Shown here: piece after piece, positions 1 to 6,765 of the stretch
How the letters are laid out: every line of letters starts with the position of its first letter
How positions within the stretch are numbered: the first letter of the stretch is position 1
Virus record (IMG/VR): IMGVR_UViG_3300030012_003361
Coordinates: 1-31,606 of that record
Length of the DNA stretch: 31,606 nt
Strand: one strand, 5' to 3'
Origin: a virus
Made by a program: the position numbers and the translations under genes
The notes under the pieces: generated by a model
The model's database searches: none
Told to the model about the DNA's origin: nothing
What the model saw: the letters and a program-made list of their open reading frames with translations, nothing else

Positions 1-2
1 GT

Positions 3-1007
3 AGAGATGCTGGTCAAAATTTAACGAGTGGTTATCAAAATGTTATTATTGGTATTAATGCTGGAGAGACTGCTACTGGGTTACAGAGGTCAATTTTAAT
101 AGGTGCAAATGCAGGTAGCGCAATTAATCATGGAGTTCATGGCACAATAGCAATAGGCAATAATGCTCTTAATGCTTTGACATCAGGAATTGAAAACACA
201 GCGGTGGGTTTTGAATCTCAAAAAGCAAATACTACTGCTGGTTTCAATACATCTTTAGGGTATCAAACTTTATATAGTATTTTACCAACAACTGGTACAG
301 AAGCAACTTTTAATACAGCAGTTGGTAGAAAAGCTGGATTTGCAATTACTACTGGAGAAAGAAATTCGATATATGGTGCTTTAAGTGGATTTGCAATAAC
401 TACTGGTTCATTTAATACTTTTTATGGTGCAAATAGTGGAGAAAATGTAACAACTGGAAGTAATAATATTGCTTTAGGACATCATATTAATATGTCAGCA
501 GTTGATGTTGATTACGAATATGTTATTGGAAGTGGTGCTGGAGTAAATAATGATTTTGATGGAGCTGGTACAGAAACAATTAGAATAGGAAGAGCAACTG
601 ATTTTATTACTTGCGATTTTGGTGAAAACGCTACTTGGACTCACTCATCTGATAAGAGAATTAAAAAAGATGTAGAAGATTCCAAACTAGGTCTTGATTT
701 TATAAACGATTTAAGACCAGTAACATATAAGAAAAAAGCACCAAGTGAATATCCTAAAGAATTTGACCAATACAATGCTAATGAAACAGAGCGTAAAAAC
801 CCTGATAAAAAACATTACGGATTTATTGCTCAAGAAGTTAAAGAAGCGATGGATAAAGCTGGTCATTCAGATTTTCCAGTTTGGAAAGAAAACAAAGATG
901 GAATGCAAGAACTTGGTGAGTTAGAATTAATTACACCATTAATCAAAGCGGTACAAGAACTAAGTGCCGAAGTAAATCAACTTAAAAAACAACTCAAGGA
1001 TAAATAA
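3..1007 (+). CDS. Tail fibre/spike, C-terminal part, with S74 chaperone domain (5' truncated)
   Basis: The frame is open from the window edge, so the start is missing; the TTG at 177 is only an internal codon. The first ~200 residues are short repeats of the type TTGxxNTxYGxxSG and IGNNAL, seen for example in GFAITTGSFNTFYGANSG, which resemble YadA-like or beta-roll adhesin repeats that build trimeric fibres. The C-terminal third is a peptidase S74 intramolecular chaperone: SSDKRIKK gives the Ser-Lys pair used for self-cleavage in this family, followed by LRPVTYKKK, YGFIAQEVKEAM and a terminal coiled coil. The family assembles a trimeric fibre and is then released autocatalytically. The product should be the receptor-binding fibre at the tail tip. 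It overlaps the next gene by one base. The window's last gene may be its N-terminal part, though the frames do not join directly. Confidence 0.85.
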   Translation, partial: RDAGQNLTSGYQNVIIGINAGETATGLQRSILIGANAGSAINHGVHGTIAIGNNALNALTSGIENTAVGFESQKANTTAGFNTSLGYQTLYSILPTTGTEATFNTAVGRKAGFAITTGERNSIYGALSGFAITTGSFNTFYGANSGENVTTGSNNIALGHHINMSAVDVDYEYVIGSGAGVNNDFDGAGTETIRIGRATDFITCDFGENATWTHSSDKRIKKDVEDSKLGLDFINDLRPVTYKKKAPSEYPKEFDQYNANETERKNPDKKHYGFIAQEVKEAMDKAGHSDFPVWKENKDGMQELGELELITPLIKAVQELSAEVNQLKKQLKDK

Positions 1008-1342
1008 TGAAAAACTATAAAGCACTTAAAAGCAAATCAAAAGTTGCAGTTAAAAAAGTAAAAGTAGTAGATCAGGAAGCTGTAAAAGAGATAACTGATG
1101 AAAAAGGAAATGTAGTAAGAGAAGCAAGAGCGGAGCAATCTCATGATGCATTGCAGCTTGTATCAAAAAGATTTGATTCAGCTACAGGCGAAGCTTTGGA
1201 AGATATCGTTCAGGAAGTTTCAATTAGCAGTCTTGAAATGGAAGTAAAATCTTTAAAAGAAAGAAAAGATTTAGAAGCTGCAAGAATTGATGATGAAGTT
1301 GCTGATCTTGAAGCATTAGTTGCTGATCTTAAGAAATTATAA
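1007..1342 (+). CDS. Hypothetical coiled-coil protein downstream of the tail fibre
   Basis: A 111-residue protein whose ATG overlaps the fibre stop (TAATG), suggesting translational coupling. The N-terminus is Lys-rich (KSKSKVAVKKVKVV). The C-terminal ~45 residues form a probable coiled coil (LEMEVKSLKERKDLEAARID followed by a Leu/Val heptad). I do not recognise a family. Position immediately after an S74 fibre, together with the coiled coil, fits a fibre-assembly or fibre-attachment accessory, but that is inference from context only. Confidence 0.6.
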   Translation: MKNYKALKSKSKVAVKKVKVVDQEAVKEITDEKGNVVREARAEQSHDALQLVSKRFDSATGEALEDIVQEVSISSLEMEVKSLKERKDLEAARIDDEVADLEALVADLKKL

Positions 1343-1363
1343 TAATAAACCTACGGAGGGAAT

Positions 1364-1606
1364 ATGAGTAAAGAAGAAGTGAAAAACGCAGAAGAGCAAG
1401 TAAGGACATATACTTGGAAGAGTGAAGAAGGTAAAGAGATTACAAAATCTATTGATGATCTTAAACCTGAAGAAGTTGCTGCTTTAGAGCGTTTAAACAA
1501 TCTCAATATTAACATTGCAAGGCTAAATGCAGAGCTTGCTGATAGTACAATCCTAGCAGAACATTATGCAAAGATTGCTCAGAAGGCTTTTGAAGAAGAA
1601 GAATAA
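1364..1606 (+). CDS. Hypothetical acidic coiled-coil protein
   Basis: An 80-residue, Glu-rich protein preceded by a strong ribosome binding site (GGAGGG at about 1355). It has a helical segment around residues 37-75 (VAALERLNNLNINIARLNAE) typical of small coiled-coil proteins. The codons Arg-Leu-Asn near residues 43-45 contain one copy of the dispersed palindrome GTTTAAAC (1491-1498). It overlaps the next gene by one base (TAATG). No family is recognised; a fibre-associated role is possible from position. Confidence 0.6.
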   Translation: MSKEEVKNAEEQVRTYTWKSEEGKEITKSIDDLKPEEVAALERLNNLNINIARLNAELADSTILAEHYAKIAQKAFEEEE

Positions 1607-1890
1607 TGCTTATTAGAAGATCATCAAAAGGAGAAAAGGTTTATATTTTTAAACCCCGAACCAAAGAAAATATTTCATACAAATTTAGTGATGATGAAAT
1701 AGTTTCATTTGATGCTCAAAATAAAAGTTACGTTGTTACAAATAATGGCGCAGTTGTAAAAAGGACTAATAGTTGGAAAACAGCTGAAGAGCAGTATTTG
1801 AAAGAATGTAAAAAGTATTATTCTGATACTCATGGCAGAGTCAAAGTTGGCGAAAGCACTTTAGTAAACGCAGTATTTAAGGCTTTGTGA
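1606..1890 (+). CDS. Hypothetical protein, 94 aa
   Basis: A small basic protein (many Lys and Tyr) with no recognised motif. Its start overlaps the stop of the preceding gene and its TGA overlaps the ATG of the next, so it is embedded in a tightly coupled operon. The sequence suggests a compact mixed alpha/beta fold (KVYIFKPRTKENISYKF early, AEEQYLKECKKYYSDTHGR later). No membrane segment or signal peptide is visible. Function unknown. Confidence 0.55.
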   Translation: MLIRRSSKGEKVYIFKPRTKENISYKFSDDEIVSFDAQNKSYVVTNNGAVVKRTNSWKTAEEQYLKECKKYYSDTHGRVKVGESTLVNAVFKAL

Positions 1891-2294
1891 TGTTTGTTGC
1901 TATTGATCCAAAAAACTATATTTCAATATTGCATCAAAATAGGCATACTATTTTCCCTATTGAGGAAGGAACTATTTTGTCTATTTTAAACACATATCAG
2001 TATGTAAATGCTGAATGCATTATTTTAGATAATGAAAATAGGTTTGATGTGGGATTTTGGTATGGACTAGCTTTAGCTTACAGCTGGCAGATTGAAATAA
2101 TAGATTCTAAAACTTGGATGGATTATTTTGGTCTGTATCCTGATGATAAAAAAGAGAGGACTAAACATTGGATAAATATCGCAAAGCTTAGATATCCTAT
2201 GATGAAAGTAGATGAAAAAAATTTTGAAGTTATTTTAAGTGCGTGCTATCTTCATGATAAATTTAAAGCAGAATTGAATGCGAGTTTTGCCTAA
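1890..2294 (+). CDS. Divergent RuvC-like protein with altered catalytic residues
   Basis: The start is taken at the ATG that overlaps the previous TGA (TGATG) rather than the GTG three bases earlier; this gives 134 residues. The C-terminal half aligns without gaps to the RuvC-like resolvase at 16531-16986: WMDYFGLYPDDKKER here matches WMQYYGAMPKDKKER there, and about 20 of 53 residues agree by eye. The first catalytic Asp is kept (FVAID, D6). The second motif has ILDNEN where the resolvase has VIEKVH, and the third has NFEVIL where it has TADAIL, so the conserved Glu and Asp are replaced. It may be an inactive or repurposed RNase H-fold paralogue. It sits between fibre and endolysin genes, not with the recombination genes. 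Confidence 0.65.
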   Translation: MFVAIDPKNYISILHQNRHTIFPIEEGTILSILNTYQYVNAECIILDNENRFDVGFWYGLALAYSWQIEIIDSKTWMDYFGLYPDDKKERTKHWINIAKLRYPMMKVDEKNFEVILSACYLHDKFKAELNASFA

Positions 2295-2782
2295 TGAATA
2301 AATTTGATCATTTTATAGAACCATTAATAGAACGCGAAGGCGGCGAAAAAATAGTTGTTGATACTGGTGGCACTACTAAATACGGCATTAGTGAAAAAGG
2401 TACAGGATTATCGCCTGATGAAATTAAAAGTCTTACAAAAAGGCAAGCTATTGAGATTTATCGCAAGCATTATTATGTACCATCAAAGTGCGATAGACTT
2501 CCTGAGCATTTACAAGAAGCATTTTTTGATAGCGTTGTAAATCAAGGAATATCAAGAGCAACTAAGATTTTACAAACAGCTGCTAATCATAAAAACCATA
2601 AAGGTTCAAAAATAGCTGTAGATGGCAGAATAGGTAATCAAACGCTAAAAGCTGTGCAAAACTTAGAAAGTGAGCGTTTTAGGGCATTTAGAGTGCTTCA
2701 TTACGCTAAAATAACATTAAAACGACCTGATAAATTTGAGAAATACTATTACGGCTGGTTTAGAAGGGCATTATCATTGTAA
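2294..2782 (+). CDS. Endolysin, GH108-type N-acetylmuramidase
   Basis: A 162-residue protein with the glycoside hydrolase 108 signature near the N-terminus: EREGGEKIVVDTGGTTKYGI, in which the Glu of EGG (residue 15) is the expected catalytic acid. The middle holds FDSVVNQG, and the C-terminal half (VDGRIGNQTLKAVQ) matches the peptidoglycan-binding-3 domain normally paired with GH108. The length matches the family. No signal peptide is seen, so export would depend on a holin. The two small membrane proteins directly downstream are good holin candidates. It overlaps neighbours on both sides by one base. Confidence 0.85.
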   Translation: MNKFDHFIEPLIEREGGEKIVVDTGGTTKYGISEKGTGLSPDEIKSLTKRQAIEIYRKHYYVPSKCDRLPEHLQEAFFDSVVNQGISRATKILQTAANHKNHKGSKIAVDGRIGNQTLKAVQNLESERFRAFRVLHYAKITLKRPDKFEKYYYGWFRRALSL

Positions 2783-3006
2783 TGGATCAAGATTTTAAAA
2801 GCGTAGTCAAAGAAACGTTAGCTACTCATACAACAAAATTAGAGAATATTGAGTCGCAACTAAAAAGCATTGATAGTAGTTTAAAGTATAATATGACAAG
2901 ATTAAACAAACTAGAGACTGATCAAGCATTCATGAAAGGCATGGGCATTTTTATTGGCACAGGCTTAACAATGTTTATTGGTTTAGTCGCATACATAGGA
3001 GGATAA
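2782..3006 (+). CDS. Small coiled-coil/transmembrane protein, holin- or XhlA-like
   Basis: A 74-residue protein with an N-terminal amphipathic coiled coil (residues ~1-50, LENIESQLKSIDSSLKYN) and one C-terminal membrane segment (GIFIGTGLTMFIGLVAYIGG). This layout is the one seen in haemolysin XhlA-type proteins. It starts on the stop codon of the endolysin and is followed within two bases by another one-pass protein. Most likely part of a two-component lysis unit, a holin or holin regulator. The family assignment is by architecture only. Confidence 0.65.
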   Translation: MDQDFKSVVKETLATHTTKLENIESQLKSIDSSLKYNMTRLNKLETDQAFMKGMGIFIGTGLTMFIGLVAYIGG

Positions 3007-3007
3007 A

Positions 3008-3268
3008 ATGGCAGAGTTTTTTAGTGATTACATGAGCTGGAGCAACTTTTTTTATTTAGTTGGTATAATTATGGCAGGTTATGCAACAGCAGTTACAGCA
3101 AAAAATAGAGCTATATTCATTGAAATACAGGAATTAGTTGAGACTTTAGAGCGTGTAAACAAGGATAAAAAAGTTACAGCAGCAGAAAAAAAAGAAGTAA
3201 TGAAAGAAGCATTAGATATTGCTAAGGCTGTAATTTCATCAAAATGGAGTTTATGGAGAAATAAATAA
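3008..3268 (+). CDS. Small membrane protein, candidate holin
   Basis: An 86-residue protein with an excellent ribosome binding site (AGGAGG, 5-6 bases before the ATG). The N-terminus has one membrane segment (FFYLVGIIMAGYATAVTA, residues ~15-32), followed by a charged helix (ETLERVNKDKKVTAAEKKEV) and a tail with SSKWSLW. Together with the preceding one-pass protein and the endolysin it forms a lysis cassette. Which of the two makes the membrane lesion cannot be told from sequence. Confidence 0.6.
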   Translation: MAEFFSDYMSWSNFFYLVGIIMAGYATAVTAKNRAIFIEIQELVETLERVNKDKKVTAAEKKEVMKEALDIAKAVISSKWSLWRNK

Positions 3269-4293
3269 TGGCAGTAACCTCTAGCATAGCATATTGTTCA
3301 GAGAGGGATTTATTTGATGTATATCCACAGATTAAAACATCAGATACAAAAACAAGATTATTTAATTGGCAAGATACTGGAGTATCAAATAGATATAAAT
3401 CGCCTAACAGCGGACTAGTTACTCAATTATTTTCCAGCGGTAATGATCTTGGCAGCGCAGAATCATCAATTGGTAATGTTACTGGAAATGATCAATGGTT
3501 TTACGATTCAGGCGAAGATGTAGTTTATTATTATAATTCAGCTACTAACCCAAATGATTTAATTATGGAAGCTGGAGAGGATTTTGCTTCATTAACGCAA
3601 AGATATAGAGAGAATGCAAGTAGGCATTTAGAATCATTATTAGATAGTAGGCTTGCAGCAGAGATCGCAAAAGATCGCGAAGGCAATTATCCTTATATCA
3701 TTAAAAGAATTGCATCACTTATTGCTGTATCACATCTTATTAAAAGCGATGATCCAGCTAGTGAAGTTGCTGAGGCTTTTATGGAAGAAGCAAATGAATA
3801 TATTACAGGGCTTAGAACTGGAGATATTCAGCTTCCTCATCAGGTTACAGGAGATTCTCCTTATGGTTTTATCAGGGATGTAACTTATACTTCAGGTAAA
3901 GTTAGACCTGTTCAGACAAGAGGCATGTATCAAGGTACTTACGATCTTATAAAAGTTGTAATTACTACAGCTGGAGCAATAGGATCAGGAAAATATTCTG
4001 TGTTTGAAAAATCAAGTTCTGATCTTAAATCTACATTAATTGTTGATGGCGAGACTATTAACGGCGATTTTCAGCAATGCGCTGGAGGTCTTGAAATACG
4101 TTTTGCAGGCGGCACAGATGCATCTACTGCTGCATTAAACGATGAGTGGGAGATAGAAGTTCATGGCATAGGAGAAGATGTAAGAGCTAGTAAAACTGGC
4201 AATATAAACATGTCAAGAGGTGCATATCATCTACCTTATAAGAGATATAAAGGCGGATTTTTACGCACAGGACACAGAAAAATTAGATTTTAA
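3268..4293 (+). CDS. Head-tail adaptor, DUF1320/gp6-like with extra C-terminal domain
   Basis: A 341-residue protein. Residues ~105-200 contain the helical adaptor core: a conserved run of helices (YIIKRIASLIAVSHLI), then ANEYITGLRTGDIQLP, resembling the C-terminal end of Mu gp36-like (DUF1320) neck proteins. Those are usually ~140 aa; here there is an N-terminal ~100-residue beta-rich extension and a ~140-residue C-terminal beta domain. The next genes are a tail-terminator-like protein and the tail tube, consistent with a connector role. The family match is from pattern memory and moderately secure. Confidence 0.6.
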   Translation: MAVTSSIAYCSERDLFDVYPQIKTSDTKTRLFNWQDTGVSNRYKSPNSGLVTQLFSSGNDLGSAESSIGNVTGNDQWFYDSGEDVVYYYNSATNPNDLIMEAGEDFASLTQRYRENASRHLESLLDSRLAAEIAKDREGNYPYIIKRIASLIAVSHLIKSDDPASEVAEAFMEEANEYITGLRTGDIQLPHQVTGDSPYGFIRDVTYTSGKVRPVQTRGMYQGTYDLIKVVITTAGAIGSGKYSVFEKSSSDLKSTLIVDGETINGDFQQCAGGLEIRFAGGTDASTAALNDEWEIEVHGIGEDVRASKTGNINMSRGAYHLPYKRYKGGFLRTGHRKIRF

Positions 4294-4739
4294 TGGCTTT
4301 AGTTAAAGATACAAGCTATAATAATATTTTTTATGATAATGTTTTATCAAAACTTAGATCAATTATAACTACTGATAGAGCATGTACTGTTTATGTTGCA
4401 CCAGCTTATCAAGATTATGGATCATTTAGCATACGTTTATGGGGGCAATCTTTTCAAACAGATGAGCTTTTTCCTGATACGCATAGAAAATTATACAATA
4501 CTGAGATAGCTATTTATTCTATTGGCGATACATCTGAAAACTTTTATGATCAATTATATAGCGATGCTGAAAGACTTTATCAGTTATTATTTAATAATTC
4601 AAACTTGTCAAGCGGAGATTTTGCGTGGAAAGATGGACAGGTAAGTGAAGTAACTTTTGACGAATTTGCTGATGATGAAGAAGATGTTGATAGCTTACAT
4701 GTTGCTAGATTTTCTTTTTCTTGTCGCATTACAAGGTGA
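4293..4739 (+). CDS. Probable tail terminator/neck protein
   Basis: A 148-residue protein beginning on the stop of the adaptor gene. The predicted pattern is an N-terminal helix, a beta hairpin (SFSIRLWGQSFQ), a long helix (NFYDQLYSDAERLYQLLF) and C-terminal strands (HVARFSFSCRI). This pattern resembles gpU-type tail terminators or minor tail proteins encoded between the adaptor and the tube gene. No catalytic motif. The assignment rests on position, size and strand/helix pattern. Confidence 0.5.
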   Translation: MALVKDTSYNNIFYDNVLSKLRSIITTDRACTVYVAPAYQDYGSFSIRLWGQSFQTDELFPDTHRKLYNTEIAIYSIGDTSENFYDQLYSDAERLYQLLFNNSNLSSGDFAWKDGQVSEVTFDEFADDEEDVDSLHVARFSFSCRITR

Positions 4740-4765
4740 ATTGCATATAAATTAAGGAACTTATT

Positions 4766-4966
4766 ATGGCAAATAATAAAAAAATAGAAAAAAAAGTTAA
4801 ATTTAAGGCAGGCAAAGACTTTAAAGTTTTTGTATCTGAAAAAGGGCTTTTAAGTGAATCTCAATTTAAGAGTTTAAAGAAGGGCGAAGCTGTATCTTTA
4901 GAAGGCGTGCCTGATAAACAAATGAAGTATTTATTAACAAATAATTTAATTATTAAGGAGTCGTAA
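4766..4966 (+). CDS. Small basic protein before the tail tube gene
   Basis: A 66-residue Lys-rich protein with ribosome binding site AAGGA upstream. It begins with KKIEKKVKFKAGKDFKVFV, then a short helix and DKQMKYLLTNNLIIKES. No family is recognised. Its place between neck and tube genes matches the small structural or chaperone-like proteins often found there. Two bases separate it from the tube gene. Confidence 0.5.
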   Translation: MANNKKIEKKVKFKAGKDFKVFVSEKGLLSESQFKSLKKGEAVSLEGVPDKQMKYLLTNNLIIKES

Positions 4967-4967
4967 C

Positions 4968-5987
4968 ATGGCTACAAATGCATCAGGTCGCGAGTATAAA
5001 TTAATTGTAGGAAAGCAAGATCACTCTGCGTTAAATATTGGAGGCGATGGAGATTTAGCTGATGGGGATTTCGTAAGCGGTACACGCTTATTTATGCGAG
5101 TAAATCAAATAAATGGGATTAATTATGATGCTGGTTTTACCACATCTGAAGTTTTAAGATCAGGTAGGAGAAGCTATGAAGATGGCGATTTAATTCGTCA
5201 TTATGGATCAGGATCGTGGAGCTTTGATTTTGATTATTTAGTAGAAAATAAAATCATGTTGCAAACATTAATGAGCCTTGCACTTGATATAGCTGATACA
5301 ACTGGTACAATTACAGTAACGCCAGCTGTTGCTAATGCTACAAATGACTATTCTCATGGAGAAAATAGCGCAGATAATTGTGGTATTGTTTTATTAGAAG
5401 CAAGTACATCAGGATTGTCAGCCGATGATCATATTATGCATAGTGCAGTATTAAATAATTTAACATTATCTATGTCAATGGGAACAGATGGCGGAAGGCT
5501 TAGAGCTAGCGGTAGTTTTTATAGTGGATATAAGCCTATCGTAAAAGATTCAGGCGTAACTGGAGCAACTACAGCTTCTGATTATGAAAAAGGCATTTTT
5601 GATTGCACAAGTATTAGCGTAGGTGGTCATTCAGTTACATGCTCTGATTTTTCTATTACTATTACAAATGAAGCTCAAAGAGTTGGCTTTCAGGGAGCAT
5701 CAGGCGAAGCTGATGGTTATGTTCGTGGAGGTTTATACGATATCAGCGGATCAATAACTGTTAAGTATGATGCTAATACAGCTGATGCTTTAGCAGATTG
5801 GAAAGCAAACACAGCATATACAATAGCTGTTAATGATGGCGGAAACTTTAGTTTTAGCATCCCAAATGCAAGGATGACGGCTCATAATGTTAATTTTGCA
5901 GATGAAGGTGTTTTTGTGGAGATTCCTTTTACAGCCACAACTGGTGCTGCCGCTGATGGGAATCTTGCTGTTTTTAAAACATTTTAA
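4968..5987 (+). CDS. Major tail tube protein
   Basis: A 339-residue beta-rich protein with a strong ribosome binding site (AAGGAG). Typical tube features are GREYKLIVGK at the N-terminus, long stretches of alternating small and hydrophobic residues, LNNLTLSMSMGTDGGRLRAS in the middle, and a C-terminal segment with FVEIPFTATTG. The last resembles the final strands of tail tube subunits such as lambda gpV and other siphophage tubes. It lies immediately before the frameshifted chaperone and the tape measure, the canonical order. Tube subunits stack as hexamers around the tape measure. Confidence 0.75.
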   Translation: MATNASGREYKLIVGKQDHSALNIGGDGDLADGDFVSGTRLFMRVNQINGINYDAGFTTSEVLRSGRRSYEDGDLIRHYGSGSWSFDFDYLVENKIMLQTLMSLALDIADTTGTITVTPAVANATNDYSHGENSADNCGIVLLEASTSGLSADDHIMHSAVLNNLTLSMSMGTDGGRLRASGSFYSGYKPIVKDSGVTGATTASDYEKGIFDCTSISVGGHSVTCSDFSITITNEAQRVGFQGASGEADGYVRGGLYDISGSITVKYDANTADALADWKANTAYTIAVNDGGNFSFSIPNARMTAHNVNFADEGVFVEIPFTATTGAAADGNLAVFKTF

Positions 5988-6013
5988 TAAATAACTAACC
6001 ATCAGGAGGGTAT

Positions 6014-6313
6014 ATGGTTGAGAAAAAGCTTAAATCAGGGCGCAAAGTTCTTATTAAAGAAATGTCTGTTGATCAGATTGATGAATGCACAGATATCCCT
6101 GAAGTAATTTTTGCAGAAGGCTCAGTTAAAACAATTAGAAACTCTTCAAAAGCTCGCAGTCAATGGATCAGATATGGACTTGGTGGCGGAGCGTTTAAAC
6201 ACTTTAAAGAAGAAAATGGCATTGTTGTAGATCAATGCATTAAAGAAATGACATTAGAAGAAAAAGATGAATTAATGTTGTTTATACAAGATGCTCAAGT
6301 CTTAAAAAATTAG
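6014..6313 (+). CDS. Tail assembly chaperone, short form (gpG-like)
   Basis: A 99-residue protein with a very strong ribosome binding site (GGAGGG). It lies between the tube and the tape measure, the invariable position of the gpG-type chaperone. It ends just after a slippery run of six A at 6304-6309. The -1 frame is open across the junction (from 6271), so a fraction of ribosomes should make a longer product by reading into the next frame. The chaperone pair binds the tape measure and guides tube polymerisation. One GTTTAAAC copy lies at 6193-6200. Confidence 0.75.
   Translation: MVEKKLKSGRKVLIKEMSVDQIDECTDIPEVIFAEGSVKTIRNSSKARSQWIRYGLGGGAFKHFKEENGIVVDQCIKEMTLEEKDELMLFIQDAQVLKN
6304..6310 (+). 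promoter_or_regulatory. Candidate -1 programmed ribosomal frameshift site
   Basis: The heptamer A AAA AAT is read as TTA AAA AAT in the zero frame, three bases before the TAG at 6311-6313. It fits the X XXY YYZ pattern, and slipping back one base puts the ribosome in the frame that runs to 6765. The downstream frame has no ribosome binding site near 6319, only a TTG. This arrangement is the classic one for siphophage tail chaperones. Confidence 0.7.
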
Positions 6314-6765
6314 ATGGCTTGCTACTAGGGATAAATGTTGCTATATCCCTACTTGGAATGCCTGATAGTAAGCCAGCATTTGACAAGTATCCATATACAA
6401 CTCGATCAGTCTTACAAGATCAAGATAATATCACTATTAGCGATAAAACACAGCTAAAATCATATATTTATCAGGTTTATGATGAAGCATTAGGCTTCAA
6501 AAAAAACTCAGTCTCAGGGGCTATTTTAGACACTTTTGCTCAAATACCTTTTTTTTGCAACATGGAAACGCTCCTTGATACTAAATTTCAACATGATTTG
6601 CAACGATATTCATATTGTCAGGATACAGGATCGCCGCCTTATGAGGGCGGATTTGGATCAACGCCTAAAATATGGATTGAGAAATATTTTATTATTAAGG
6701 GTGTTTTAAACACTTATCAACAGCGTGAGGTAAAGCGTGGCAGAAAATCTAAAACAAACCATTGA
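6310..6765 (+). CDS. Tail assembly chaperone, frameshift extension (gpT-like)
   Basis: Read in the -1 frame after the slip at 6310, this adds about 150 residues to the short chaperone. It begins LDGLLLGINVAISLLGM and contains a compact helical domain; the last residues are basic (QQREVKRGRKSKTNH). No ATG with a ribosome binding site opens this frame at the junction. The next plausible ATG (6358) lies well inside and would remove the conserved-looking start. In lambda the equivalent gpGT extension contacts the tail tube subunits. It overlaps the start of the tape measure gene by 29 bases. Confidence 0.7.
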   Translation, partial: LDGLLLGINVAISLLGMPDSKPAFDKYPYTTRSVLQDQDNITISDKTQLKSYIYQVYDEALGFKKNSVSGAILDTFAQIPFFCNMETLLDTKFQHDLQRYSYCQDTGSPPYEGGFGSTPKIWIEKYFIIKGVLNTYQQREVKRGRKSKTNH

